64,000 nucleotides of DNA, from contig CAVZSF010000002.1 of the NCBI GenBank assembly GCA_963777895.1, positions 124,001 through 188,000 of the forward strand, written 5' to 3'. Below are positions 51,838 through 62,655 of the stretch, piece by piece. The position numbers were made by a program, and so were the translations under genes. Position 1 is the stretch's first letter; the number at the start of each line of letters is the position of its first letter. A model generated the notes under the pieces. That model was not told where the DNA came from. It worked only from the letters and a program-made list of their open reading frames with translations, and ran no database searches. The stretch comes from UBA2241 sp963777895 (lineage in GTDB: Bacteria; Actinomycetota; Thermoleophilia; UBA2241).

Positions 51838-51961
51838 GCCGGACGGCGATGAGGCGCCGGCTGAACGGCGAGGGCTCACGGTACTCCAGACGCGGAGGCG
51901 CGGAAGCCGGTCGCGGAGCGCCCGCGCTCCCTGCCGCGGGCGCCCCGACCGCCGGCCGCGC

Positions 51962-51967
51962 TATCAT
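51962..51967 (+). promoter_or_regulatory. Leaderless-type -10 for lepA
   Basis: TATCAT ends 8 bases before GTG 51976, so the transcript would start at the codon. It also supports this start. Confidence 0.5.
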
Positions 51968-51975
51968 TCACCACC

Positions 51976-53793
<1,818 letters not shown>

Positions 53794-54405
53794 GTGGCGG
53801 CGTCCGGCGACGCGGCGTCCGGCGGCGCACCCCAGGCCGGACGGCCCCATCTGGTCGCGCCCGCCGTGGCCTGTCGCCGGTCGTTCCTGGCGGCGCTGAG
53901 GGAGTACCAGGGGGAGGGGCGCTATACCGAGCTGCCGCTCGACGCCCTGACCGACCCCGACGAGTTCGCGCGCTACGCCGGCGCGTTGCGTGCCGACGTG
54001 GCGCTGCCGGGCGAGCCGGACAGATACATGGCTGCGCTGACGGGGACGGCCCCACCCGATCCTCCCGAAGGCGGTTACGTGCCCCAGACGATCCTCTGGT
54101 GGATGCTGGACGGCGCGTACGTCGGGCGGGTCGGCATCCGTCACTACCTCACCGTAGGCCTGCTGCGCGAGGGCGGCAACATCGGCTACGAGGTGCGTCC
54201 TGCGGAGCGGCGACGGGGGCACGCTACGGCCATGCTGGCCGCCGCGCTGCCCGTCGCCGCCGATCTCGGCATCGAAGTCGCGCACGTCGACTGTGCCGTC
54301 GGCAATACAGCGTCGCGACGGGTGATCGAGAAGAACGGCGGACGGCTCGAGCGCGAGGAGGACGGCAACCTCTACTTCCTCTTGCCGACCGCGCCTCAGC
54401 CGTGA
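53794..54405 (+). CDS. GNAT family N-acetyltransferase
   Basis: 203 residues. The GNAT core lies at about 110-200: GYEVRPAERRRGHATAMLAAAL is the acetyl-CoA loop (V-x-x-x-x-R-R-x-G-x-A), and VDCAVGNTASRRVIEKNGG is the C-terminal motif. The first about 60 residues hold an Ala/Gly-rich head and REYQGEGRYTEL, a pattern common in RimJ-type and aminoglycoside-type members. The substrate is unknown. GTG begins right after the lepA stop, and hemW follows two bases later. Confidence 0.85.
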   Translation: MAASGDAASGGAPQAGRPHLVAPAVACRRSFLAALREYQGEGRYTELPLDALTDPDEFARYAGALRADVALPGEPDRYMAALTGTAPPDPPEGGYVPQTILWWMLDGAYVGRVGIRHYLTVGLLREGGNIGYEVRPAERRRGHATAMLAAALPVAADLGIEVAHVDCAVGNTASRRVIEKNGGRLEREEDGNLYFLLPTAPQP

Positions 54406-54406
54406 C

Positions 54407-55726
54407 GTGCGGCTCGGACTCCCCGGGACGCTCGGCTTCGGCGACGCAGTGAGCGGCGACCATACGCCGACCCGCGGCGAGCCCTTCGCCGGTCAGGTCC
54501 GTCACGTCTACGTGCACGTCCCGTTCTGCCGTGAGCGCTGCGACTACTGCGACTTCTACTCGGAGGTGACGGCCGAGGGCGGCGGCCCGCGGGCCACCGC
54601 CCGCTTTGACGCGTACGTCGCCGCGCTGCTGCGCGAGTGGGAGCGCGAGGCGGCGAGGCACGACGTGCGCCGGGTCAGCACCGTGTACGTCGGCGGCGGG
54701 ACGCCGGCGCTGCTCGGTGCGGAGCGACTCGAACGCCTGCTCGCCGCGTTCGACGGCCGGCTCACTCCTGCCGCGGAGGTCACCGTCGAGGCCAATCCCG
54801 ACGAGATCGACGAGACGTTCGCGCACTGGGCCGCCCGGCGTGGGGTGCGGGTCTCGCTGGGTGTGCAGAGCTTCCAGCCGCACCTGAGGGCGGCGCTCGG
54901 CCGGCGGCCGGCGTCCGACCCGGCGGCCGCCGTGCGCCGGCTCCGCGCCGCCGGGGTCCGCGAGCTCAGCATCGACCTGATCCTGGCGATCCCAGGGCAG
55001 ACGGCGGCCGATGTCGAGGCCGACCTGGCCGCCGTCGCCGGCCTTTCTCCCGAGCACGTCTCCTGGTACGAGCTCGATGTCGTGCCGGGCACGCCACTCG
55101 CGCGCCGTCTCGGTGACGCCGAGGGCGACCGCCTCGAGCCTGCGCCGCCCTCGGACGACGACCCGGGCGTCGTCCTCGACGCCGGCAAGGGCGAATCCGG
55201 CGGAGCGGCCGGGGCGCCCTTCGACATCGGACTCTCGCGGCCCGACGACGACGTGCGTGCCGCCTACTTCCGCCGGATCGTGGGCGGGCTCGATGCGCAG
55301 GGCCTGCGCTGGTATGAGGTGAGCAACTTCGCCCGCCCCGGCCACCGCTCGCGTCACAACGGCGCCTACTGGAGGGCGCGGCCCTATGTCGGCCTCGGGC
55401 CGGCGGCGGTGAGCACGGTGGGCCGCCGGCGCTGGCGCAACGCGCCCGACACGGCGGCCTACGTGCGCGACCTCGCCGCGGGCCGTGCGCCGCGCCGCGA
55501 GACCGAGACGCTGGACGAGCTGACGCTTGCCCGCGAACGCCTGATGCTCGCGGCGCGCTGCGGCCTGCCCGTACCGCTCGCGGAGGTGGCTCCCGCGCTC
55601 GCGACGGAGGCCGTCCCGTCGCTCGTCGAGGCTGGATTACTTTCCCTGCACAGTGGTACAATCCGCGTGACGCGAAAGGGGCGGTACCTGGCCAACGGGG
55701 TCTGTGTCCGTCTGTTTCGCGCTTGA
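54407..55726 (+). CDS. hemW: HemW-like radical SAM protein
   Basis: 439 residues. VPFCRERCDYCDF holds the CxxxCxxC [4Fe-4S] motif; YVGGGTP, VEANPDEI, SLGVQSF and SIDLILAIPGQT follow the HemW pattern. HemW is a haem chaperone related to oxygen-independent coproporphyrinogen oxidase but without that activity. The protein lacks no core residue that I can see. An Asp-rich insert occurs around 245-270. GTG 54407 is used, and GTG 54449 is a possible alternative. Confidence 0.9.
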   Translation: MRLGLPGTLGFGDAVSGDHTPTRGEPFAGQVRHVYVHVPFCRERCDYCDFYSEVTAEGGGPRATARFDAYVAALLREWEREAARHDVRRVSTVYVGGGTPALLGAERLERLLAAFDGRLTPAAEVTVEANPDEIDETFAHWAARRGVRVSLGVQSFQPHLRAALGRRPASDPAAAVRRLRAAGVRELSIDLILAIPGQTAADVEADLAAVAGLSPEHVSWYELDVVPGTPLARRLGDAEGDRLEPAPPSDDDPGVVLDAGKGESGGAAGAPFDIGLSRPDDDVRAAYFRRIVGGLDAQGLRWYEVSNFARPGHRSRHNGAYWRARPYVGLGPAAVSTVGRRRWRNAPDTAAYVRDLAAGRAPRRETETLDELTLARERLMLAARCGLPVPLAEVAPALATEAVPSLVEAGLLSLHSGTIRVTRKGRYLANGVCVRLFRA

Positions 55727-55877
55727 CGTTTAAGGGGACGCTCGCCCTCCACCGGCCCGCACGCCAGCGGAAGGCGGTCCCCATGCCGACAGGACAGCGA
55801 CTGTCGAGACGGGCACGAAGCGACGGCCCAACCGAACCGACGGCTCAACCGACACGAAGGCGACGGTCCAGACTGAG

Positions 55878-56927
55878 ATGGATCTTTCGGACACACCGCA
55901 GCACGCGAACCTGAGACAGCGTCAGGAGCACGTGCTGCGCCTCGTCGTCGAGGAGTACATCATGACCGGCGCGCCGGTGGGGTCGCGGTATCTTGCCGAG
56001 CGGTATGCGCTCGGCGCGGCCGCCTCGACGGTGCGGAACGACCTCGCCGAGCTCGAGGAGCTCGGCATGCTCGCCCACCCGCACACCTCCGCCGGCCGGG
56101 TGCCCACCGACCAGGGCTACCGCCACTACGTGGACACCATCCTCGGGGAGCGCGGCGAGAGGGGCGCGGTGCAGGCGCCGCTGGTGGAGCTCGACCGCGC
56201 CCAGAACGAGGTGGACGACGCGCTTCGTGATACGGCGGAGGCCCTCTCCCGGGTGACCCATCTGCTCGCCGTGATCTCGTCGCCGGCCGTGACGAGCTCG
56301 ACCGTCCGGCACATCGAGGTGCTCGCCCTTCAGCCGCGCCTCGTCATGGTGGTGGTCATCACCACGTCCGGCCAGGTGACGAAGCGCGTCTTCACCTTCG
56401 CCGACCCTGTCGACGAAGGCGTCGCCGAGTTCGCCAGGGTGTATCTCAACGAGCGCCTCGTCGGTGCGCAGCTCGGTACGCGCCGCGTCGCCGCGGCCTT
56501 CGATACCCATGAGCTCGGTCCGACCGAGCACACCTTCCTGGAGACGATCCGGCCGGCCTTCGTCGTCGCAGGGGCCGAGGCGGACGGCCTGCATCTGGGC
56601 GGCACGAGCCGCCTGCTCGAGCACCTGGCGCGCCAGGGTGTGACGCACCTCGACGAGCTGCTCGCCATGCTGGAGGAGCGCTACAAGCTGCTCGAGCTGC
56701 TTTCGGACGCGCTGCGCGAGGACGGCGTCTACCTGCGCATCGGTCACGAGCTGCACGCGCCGTCGCTGCAGGCGTGCTCGATCGTGGCGGCGAACTACGG
56801 TGTGGCCAACAGGAACCTCGGCACGGTCAGTGTGCTCGGCCCGACGCGGATGGACTACCAGGGCGTGATCGCGACGGTGCGGGCCACCGCCGACAGCCTG
56901 AGCGCCTACCTCCAGGAGATATGGTGA
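55878..56927 (+). CDS. hrcA: Heat-inducible transcription repressor HrcA
   Basis: 349 residues. The winged-helix DNA-binding domain (LRQRQEHVLRLVVEEYIMTGAPVGSRYLAERY, STVRNDLAELEELGMLAHPHTSAGRVPTDQGYRHYVD) is followed by the GAF-like dimerisation domain. It represses chaperone genes by binding CIRCE elements (TTAGCACTC-N9-GAGTGCTAA). I find no CIRCE upstream of hrcA or dnaJ in this window. A TACAAT at 55657-55662, within hemW, may be its -10. It is followed 16 bases later by dnaJ, the usual pairing. Confidence 0.92.
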   Translation: MDLSDTPQHANLRQRQEHVLRLVVEEYIMTGAPVGSRYLAERYALGAAASTVRNDLAELEELGMLAHPHTSAGRVPTDQGYRHYVDTILGERGERGAVQAPLVELDRAQNEVDDALRDTAEALSRVTHLLAVISSPAVTSSTVRHIEVLALQPRLVMVVVITTSGQVTKRVFTFADPVDEGVAEFARVYLNERLVGAQLGTRRVAAAFDTHELGPTEHTFLETIRPAFVVAGAEADGLHLGGTSRLLEHLARQGVTHLDELLAMLEERYKLLELLSDALREDGVYLRIGHELHAPSLQACSIVAANYGVANRNLGTVSVLGPTRMDYQGVIATVRATADSLSAYLQEIW

Positions 56928-56943
56928 CGGCAGGTCCTTCGAC

Positions 56944-58092
56944 GTGAAGCGTGACTACTACGACGTTCTCGGCGTCTCCCGGGACGCCGACCAGCAGCAG
57001 ATCAAGAAGGCCTTCCGCAAGGTCGCCCGTACGTATCACCCGGACGTGAACCGGGAGGACCCGGAGGCCGAGGCCAAGTTCAAGGAAGCGGCCGAGGCCT
57101 ACGAGATCCTGAGCGACGCCGACACGCGTTCCTCGTACGACCGCTACGGCTTCGACGGGCTTCGCGGCCGCCAGATGACCGACTTCGAGCACGTCTCGTT
57201 CCAGGACCTCTTCAACGTCTTCTTCGGCGGTGGCATGTTCGACAGTGTGCTGCGCGACGCCGGAGGGATGTGGGGCGGCGCGAGCGGCACGGCGGGTCCG
57301 CCTCGCGGCGACGACGTGGAGGCGAGGCTGGACCTCACGTTCACCGAGGCGGTCTTCGGTGTCGCCAAGGAGGTCGAGATCGAGGCGGACGGGGCCTGCG
57401 ACACCTGCGGTGGCTCCGGCGCCGCGCCCGGCACCGGGCGGGAGCAATGCCCGCAGTGCCACGGCAGCGGCCGCATGCGCGAGGTCTCGAGCCTGGGCGG
57501 TTTCGGCCAGTTCATCCGCACGAGCACCTGCAACGTCTGCCGGGGCAGGGGCACGATCGTGAAGGAGCCCTGCGAGTCGTGCCGCGGCACGGGGCGGCTG
57601 CGGGCGAAGCGGACGGTCAAGGTCGAGGTGCCGGCCGGCATCGCCCACGGCCAGCGCCTGCGCCTGTCGGGCGAGGGCGGGGCCGGAGCGCAGGGCGGCC
57701 GGCCCGGCGACCTCTACGTCCTCGTGAACGTCGAGCCCGACGAGCGCTTCGTGCGCGACGGGGACGACCTCATCTACCGCCAGGACATCACCATGGTCGA
57801 GGCCGCGCTCGGGGCCACCGTCTACGTCCCCGCGCTCGACGGCGACATCGAGCTGACCCTGCCGGCGGGCGTGCAGCCCGGCGAGGTCAAGGTGTATCGC
57901 AACCGCGGCATCCCCGTCTTGCAGGGCTACGGCCGCGGCGACCTCAAGGTGGTCGTGAACGTACAGGTGCCGCGCCATCTCTCGGCCGAGCAGCGCGAGG
58001 CCCTCGAGCAGTTCGCCGAGCTCACCAGCGAGAAGAACTACGAGCCCGACCAGAGCTTTCTGGACAAGGTGCGGGCCGTCTTCGGCGCGTGA
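56944..58092 (+). CDS. dnaJ: Chaperone protein DnaJ
   Basis: 382 residues. J domain (DYYDVLGVSRDADQQQIKKAFR with YHPDVN, HPD motif), a glycine-rich stretch (FFGGGMFDSVLRDAGGMWGG), and four zinc-finger repeats (CDTCGGSG, CPQCHGSG, CNVCRGRG, CESCRGTG). The C-terminal substrate-binding domains end at VRAVFGA. It delivers clients to DnaK and stimulates its ATPase. GTG start, in operon with hrcA; the GTGA at its end may start prmA. Confidence 0.95.
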   Translation: MKRDYYDVLGVSRDADQQQIKKAFRKVARTYHPDVNREDPEAEAKFKEAAEAYEILSDADTRSSYDRYGFDGLRGRQMTDFEHVSFQDLFNVFFGGGMFDSVLRDAGGMWGGASGTAGPPRGDDVEARLDLTFTEAVFGVAKEVEIEADGACDTCGGSGAAPGTGREQCPQCHGSGRMREVSSLGGFGQFIRTSTCNVCRGRGTIVKEPCESCRGTGRLRAKRTVKVEVPAGIAHGQRLRLSGEGGAGAQGGRPGDLYVLVNVEPDERFVRDGDDLIYRQDITMVEAALGATVYVPALDGDIELTLPAGVQPGEVKVYRNRGIPVLQGYGRGDLKVVVNVQVPRHLSAEQREALEQFAELTSEKNYEPDQSFLDKVRAVFGA

Positions 58093-58998
58093 GCGCGGGC
58101 TCCGGACGGACTTCCGTGAGCGAAGCGCAGTACGTTCGCTACACCCTGCGCCTGCCGGCCGCTCCGGATGCGCCGGTAGAGTCGGACAGGCCCGGCGCCC
58201 TGCGGGAGCCGGACGTCGCCCGGGCCCCTCGCCCTCGAGGTCTACGACCTGCTTGCCCGCCTGCAGCCGGCGGGCTGGGAAGAGGTCGACGACGGACGCT
58301 CGGTCCGCTTCTGGCTGAGGCCTGGCGCCGGGGACGACGAGCAGACGATGCACGGACTGCGCCGTCTGGCAGCTCTCGGCACGCTCACCAGCGAGGCACA
58401 GGAGGCTGGTTGGCGGGACGGCTGGCGTCGCTTTCACAGGCCCGTCGTCGAGGGCCGCGTGCGGGTGCGGCCACCTTGGTACCCGCCCGAGCCGGAACAC
58501 CTCGACGTCGTGATCGACACCGGGATGGCGTTCGGGACCGGGTCCCACTTCACGACACGTCTGTGTCTGCGCGCCCTGCAGGACGTGACGCCGGCGTCGC
58601 TGCTCGACGCCGGCTCGGGCTCCGGCGTGCTCGCCCTGGCCGCGGTGCGTCTCGGCTTCGCGCCGGTGAGCGCCATCGACAACGACCCGGTCGCCGTGGA
58701 CTCGTGCCGGCGCAACGCTGTCGCCAACGCGATCGAGATCGACGTGGCCGAGGGCGATGTCACCGACGACATGGTGGCCCTGCCGGAGGTCGAGGTCTGC
58801 GTCGCCAATCTGCTGCAGGGCCCGATCCTCGAGCTCGCCCGCCGGCTGCAGCGCGGGCCGTGGCGCCCGCGCCGGCTGATCCTCTCGGGACTCCTGGCGG
58901 AGCAGGGCGACGAGGTCGTGGCCGCCCTGGGCGGCTACGACCTCGTCGCCAGGGAGCAGGCGAGCGGCTGGCTGGCGCTGCGCCTGGAACGTGGGTGA
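58089..58998 (+). CDS. prmA: Ribosomal protein L11 methyltransferase (one frameshift)
   Basis: About 302 residues if one base is removed. The N-terminal part (SEAQYVRYTLRLP) is in the first frame. Near 58213-58218 the GGGCCCCTCGCC must lose one C to give ALALEVYDLLARLQPAGWEEV. The SAM domain follows: DTGMAFGTGSHFTTRL, LDAGSGSGVLALAA, AIDNDPVAVDSCRRNA and VANLLQGPILELA. The family trimethylates L11 in DnaJ-linked operons. GTG 58089 overlaps the dnaJ stop; GTG 58116 is a possible shorter start. The shift resembles the leuS one. Confidence 0.85.
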
Positions 58999-60332
58999 TG
59001 GGTGCCGGACGCATGACAGGCGAGCCCATCGTCTCGAGCGCCGGCCCGAGGCCGGCGCCGCGCGTCTTCGCCACGTTCGTCGGCTGCAAGGTGAGCCAGG
59101 CCGACAGCGAGGCGGCGGCGGGAGCGCTCGTGGCGCTGGGCTGGGAGGCGGCGGCGGCGAACGGGGACGCCGACCTGTGCGTTCTGATGACCTGCTGTGT
59201 GACGGCCGAGGCCGAGAAGAAGTCGCGGCAGCTGGCGCGGCGTCTGGCCCGAGATGGACGGCAGGTCCTGGTCGCGGGCTGCGCCGCGACGCGCGACCCC
59301 GCCCAGTTCGCCGAGGCCGGCATCGAGGTCGTCGCCGACGGCGACTTCGCCGCCGCCGCGCGCCGGACCCGGCCCGGGCAGGGGGCCGACGCAGACGGTG
59401 CGGGTCGCCGGCAGGCCGTGATCGCGGCGTCCCGGGACGGTCGTCCGCGGGCACGCTTCAACCTCAAGGTCCAGGACGGTTGTGCGGGACACTGCACGTA
59501 TTGCATCGTGCGCACGGTGCGGGGGCGGCCGCGGAGCCTGCCGCTCGCGGACGCCGTCGCGGCCGCCACCGCCGCCGTGGAGCGGGGCTGCCGCGAAGTC
59601 GTGCTCACCGGCATCAACCTGGGCGCCTATGCGGGCGAGACCGGGCGGATGGGCGCCCACGCCACGCTCGCCGACCTCGTCATCGTCCTTGCCGACCTTC
59701 CCGGTCTCACGCGGCTGCGGCTCTCGTCGCTCGAGCCGGAAGCGGTCGACGGGCGCCTGCTCGAGGCGCTGGCGCACCCCGTCGTCGCGCGCCATCTGCA
59801 CCTGCCGCTGCAGTCGGCGGACGACGCCGTGCTGCGCGCCATGGGAAGGCGCTACGACATGGCCGGCTACCGTGCGGTGGCCGCCACCGTGCGGTCGCGA
59901 CTCCCGGACGTCATGCTCGGCACAGATGTCATCGCGGGTTTCCCGGCGGAGGACGAGGCGGCCTTCAGGCGCACGATGGACGCGTTGCACGACGATCTGT
60001 TCGGGCGCGTGCACGTCTTCGCCTACTCGCCGCGGCCGGGGACGCCGGCCGCGCGCCTGGGGCGCCTTCCGGCGTCGGTGGTCAAGGCCCGGGCGGCGGC
60101 CGCCGGCGAGGCGGCGGCGGACGCGCAGCGCCGCGCCGCCGCGCGCGCCGTCGGCCGCCCCGCCGAAGTCCTCGTCGAGGACCAGCGCGACGGCCTTTGG
60201 AGAGGGTACAGTTCGCAGTACGTGCGGTATCACGTGCGGGGCGAGGCTCGGCCGGGGGTGCTGGTCCGCGCCGTCGCGCTGGAGCCGTTCGGCGACGGCG
60301 TCCTGGGGCGAGTCGAGACGATCCTTACGTGA
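58998..60332 (+). CDS. mtaB: tRNA t6A37 methylthiotransferase MtaB
   Basis: 444 residues, MiaB-like radical SAM enzyme making ms2t6A at tRNA position 37. The N-terminal auxiliary cluster Cys are in GCKVSQAD, CCVTAEAE and GCAAT; the radical SAM motif is CAGHCTYC, with a C-terminal TRAM-like domain (RPAEVLVEDQRDGLWRGYSSQYVRYHV). GCKV rather than GCRV/GCQ points to MtaB over MiaB or RimO. ATG overlaps the prmA stop by one base; ATG 59013 is also possible. Confidence 0.92.
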   Translation: MGAGRMTGEPIVSSAGPRPAPRVFATFVGCKVSQADSEAAAGALVALGWEAAAANGDADLCVLMTCCVTAEAEKKSRQLARRLARDGRQVLVAGCAATRDPAQFAEAGIEVVADGDFAAAARRTRPGQGADADGAGRRQAVIAASRDGRPRARFNLKVQDGCAGHCTYCIVRTVRGRPRSLPLADAVAAATAAVERGCREVVLTGINLGAYAGETGRMGAHATLADLVIVLADLPGLTRLRLSSLEPEAVDGRLLEALAHPVVARHLHLPLQSADDAVLRAMGRRYDMAGYRAVAATVRSRLPDVMLGTDVIAGFPAEDEAAFRRTMDALHDDLFGRVHVFAYSPRPGTPAARLGRLPASVVKARAAAAGEAAADAQRRAAARAVGRPAEVLVEDQRDGLWRGYSSQYVRYHVRGEARPGVLVRAVALEPFGDGVLGRVETILT

Positions 60333-60345
60333 AGGGACGGTCCTC

Positions 60346-60690
60346 ATGAGCAGCGACTGCGTCTTCTGCAAGATCGCGGCCGGCGAGATCCCGGCTGAGG
60401 TGGTGGTGAGCGACGACGAGTTCGTCGCCTTCCGCGACCTGCACCCGCGGGCGCCCGTGCACCTGCTCGTCGTGCCGCGCCGTCATGTCACCTCGCTCGA
60501 CCGCGTGGAGGACCTCGGCCCGGACGCCGCGGCGCGGCTGCTGCACTTCATCGCCGCCGCGGCCCGCGAGGCGGGGGTCGGCGAGACGGGTTATCGCGTC
60601 GTGAGCAACACCGGCCCCGACGCGGGACAGGAGGTCTTCCACATGCACTGGCACCTGATCGGCGGCCGACGCCTGGGAGAGATGGCATGA
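60346..60690 (+). CDS. HIT family protein (HinT-like)
   Basis: 114 residues. CVFCKIAAGEIPAEVV at the start and HMHWHLIGG (HxHxH nucleotide hydrolysis site) at the end are the HIT signatures. Bacterial HinT homologues hydrolyse nucleotide phosphoramidates. It lies in a conserved mtaB-HIT-yqeY-phoH order. ATG overlaps nothing upstream; the stop overlaps the next start by four bases. Confidence 0.94.
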   Translation: MSSDCVFCKIAAGEIPAEVVVSDDEFVAFRDLHPRAPVHLLVVPRRHVTSLDRVEDLGPDAAARLLHFIAAAAREAGVGETGYRVVSNTGPDAGQEVFHMHWHLIGGRRLGEMA

Positions 60691-61145
60691 GAGAACCGGG
60701 GGCGATCGAGGCCCGCATGAAGCAGGACTGCACGGCGGCGTTGAAGGCCGGCGACAAGCGGCGCCGCGAGGCGCTCAACGTGCTCATCGCGGCGCTCAAG
60801 AAGGAACGCATCGACGCCGGCAAGCAGCCCAGCGAGACCGACGAGCTCGTGGTCCTCAAGCGTGAGCGCAAGCGCCGCGCCGAGGCCATGGAGATCTATC
60901 TGCAGGCAGGTCGCACGGAACTGGCCGAGAAGGAGAAATACGAGGACGAGCTCCTCGGCGGGTATCTGCCGGAGGAGCTCACCGCGGACGAGCTCGGCAA
61001 GCTCGTGGACGAGGCCATCGCTGTCACCGGGGCCGCCTCGCCGAAGGAGATGGGCAAGGTCATGGGCTACTTGATGCCGCGTGTCGCGGGGCGCGCCGAC
61101 GGCCGCGTCCTCAGCGACCTCGTGCGCGGCCGTCTGGGAGGCTGA
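60687..61145 (+). CDS. yqeY: GatB/YqeY domain protein
   Basis: 152 residues, the full YqeY length. ARMKQDCTAALKAGDKRRREALNVLIAALKKERID starts it and MGKVMGYLMPRVAGRADGRVLSDLVRG ends it. The fold equals the tRNA-binding tail of GatB, the amidotransferase subunit, and the stand-alone form has no fixed function. ATGA overlap with the HIT gene shows tight coupling. It is followed six bases later by phoH. Confidence 0.93.
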   Translation: MREPGAIEARMKQDCTAALKAGDKRRREALNVLIAALKKERIDAGKQPSETDELVVLKRERKRRAEAMEIYLQAGRTELAEKEKYEDELLGGYLPEELTADELGKLVDEAIAVTGAASPKEMGKVMGYLMPRVAGRADGRVLSDLVRGRLGG

Positions 61146-61150
61146 GGGGT

Positions 61151-62134
61151 TTGGCCCAGCCGGCGCGCACGGTCATCGACCTGGACTCGAACAGCGAGGC
61201 GCTCGCCCTCGCCGGGGAGCACGACGCGCACCTGAAGATCCTGGAGCAGCGCCTCTCCTGTGACCTCACCTTGCGGGGGAACGTGCTGATCCTCGAGGGC
61301 GAGACGGACGCCTGTGCCAAGGCGCGTTCCGCGATCGACGAGCTCCTCACCGTGATCAAGTCGGGGCGGCCCCTGAGCCCGCCCATGGTGGAGTCCCTCA
61401 TGGACATCGCGGTGAACTCGGTCGGCAAGCCGTCCGAGGTGTACGGCGACGTCGTCTGGACCCACCGTGGGCGCCAGATCGGGCCGCGTACGGTGAACCA
61501 GAAGCTCTACGTGGACGCCATCCGCCGGAACACCATCACGTTCGGCATCGGCCCAGCCGGTACGGGCAAGACCTACCTGGCGACCGCAATGGCGGTGAGC
61601 GCCTTCTTCTCGAAGAGCGTCGGCCGCATCATCCTGACGCGCCCGGCCGTGGAGGCGGGGGAGAGCCTCGGCTTCCTGCCCGGGACCATCTCCGAGAAGG
61701 TGGACCCGTACTTCAGGCCCCTGTTCGACGCGCTCTACGACATGATCGACCCGGAGCGGCTCGCCGCGCTCATCGAGAAGGGCGAGGTCGAGGTCGCGCC
61801 GCTGGCCTTCATGCGAGGACGCACCCTGAACGACTCGTTCATCATCCTGGACGAGGCGCAGAACACCTCGCCGGAGCAGATGAAGATGTTCCTCACGCGG
61901 CTCGGCTTCGGTGCGAAGATGGTCGTCACCGGGGACGTGACGCAGATCGACCTGCCCGGCGACCGTCGCTCGGGCCTGGTGGCGGTACGCGACGTCCTGA
62001 GCGACGTGCCCGACATCAACTTCGTCCAGTTCGACGGGCACGACGTCGTACGGCACAAGCTGGTCCAGCGCATCGTCAATGCCTACCGCGAGCATGGCGA
62101 GCGCGAGGAGGCACGGCGGGGCGAGGGCACGTGA
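61151..62134 (+). CDS. phoH: PhoH family ATPase/RNA helicase-like protein
   Basis: 327 residues. A KH-like RNA-binding head (about 20-80) precedes the ATPase domain with GPAGTGKTYLATAM (Walker A), LTRPAVEAGESLGFLPG, DSFIILDEAQNTSPEQMKMFLTR (Walker B and following) and VTGDVTQIDLPG. PhoH commonly sits with ybeY and era and is linked to RNA processing. TTG 61151 with GGCTGAGGGG upstream. The stop overlaps ybeY (GTGA). Confidence 0.94.
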   Translation: MAQPARTVIDLDSNSEALALAGEHDAHLKILEQRLSCDLTLRGNVLILEGETDACAKARSAIDELLTVIKSGRPLSPPMVESLMDIAVNSVGKPSEVYGDVVWTHRGRQIGPRTVNQKLYVDAIRRNTITFGIGPAGTGKTYLATAMAVSAFFSKSVGRIILTRPAVEAGESLGFLPGTISEKVDPYFRPLFDALYDMIDPERLAALIEKGEVEVAPLAFMRGRTLNDSFIILDEAQNTSPEQMKMFLTRLGFGAKMVVTGDVTQIDLPGDRRSGLVAVRDVLSDVPDINFVQFDGHDVVRHKLVQRIVNAYREHGEREEARRGEGT

Positions 62135-62655
62135 GCGGGCCGACCGAGGTCGTGAACCACACCCGCGTGCCCATGGACGCCGCCGTGGCGGCCGCGCTCG
62201 TCGAGGCCGTGCTGGCGGCGGAGGGAGCGGGCGGCGCGGAGGTCGGCGTCACCTTCGTGGGTGACGCCCGTATCCGCGCCCTCAACCGCGACTTCCGCGG
62301 CAGGGACGAGGTCACGGACGTGCTCTCCTTCCCGCTGGAGGACCCGGACGAGGACCCTGGGGAGCGTGGTGCCCCCGGCGAGCCCCAGGGGCTGTCCGGC
62401 GCCGCGGCGGGGGCGGCCGCCGCAGGCCCGCCGCGCCTGCTCGGCGACGTCGTGGTCGGCGCGCGCCAGGCGCTGCGCCAGGCGCGCGCCGCCGGCGAGC
62501 CGCCGTCCGCCGAGGTCGCCGTCCTGCTGGTCCACGGCGCCCTGCACCTGCTCGGCTACGACCACGAGACCGACGACGGCCAGATGGCGCGACGCCAGGC
62601 CGAGCTGCTCGAGAACGTCACCTGGGAGGGCCTCGTTGGCCGACCGGCGCGGTAG
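62131..62655 (+). CDS. ybeY: Endoribonuclease YbeY
   Basis: 174 residues. The catalytic zinc motif is HGALHLLGYDHE (H-x3-H-x5-H). The N-terminal part (ALNRDFRGRDEVTDVLSFPLED) carries the conserved Asp/Arg/Ser region. Between them is an insert of about 30 Gly/Ala/Pro residues not usual in the family. YbeY acts in 16S rRNA 3' processing and late ribosome quality control. GTG overlaps the phoH stop. Confidence 0.93.
   Translation: MSGPTEVVNHTRVPMDAAVAAALVEAVLAAEGAGGAEVGVTFVGDARIRALNRDFRGRDEVTDVLSFPLEDPDEDPGERGAPGEPQGLSGAAAGAAAAGPPRLLGDVVVGARQALRQARAAGEPPSAEVAVLLVHGALHLLGYDHETDDGQMARRQAELLENVTWEGLVGRPAR

Noticed and set aside
56827..59454. An 875-codon minus-strand ORF across dnaJ and prmA
   Set aside because: Shadow of GC-skewed third positions; dnaJ zinc fingers and prmA motifs are on the plus strand.
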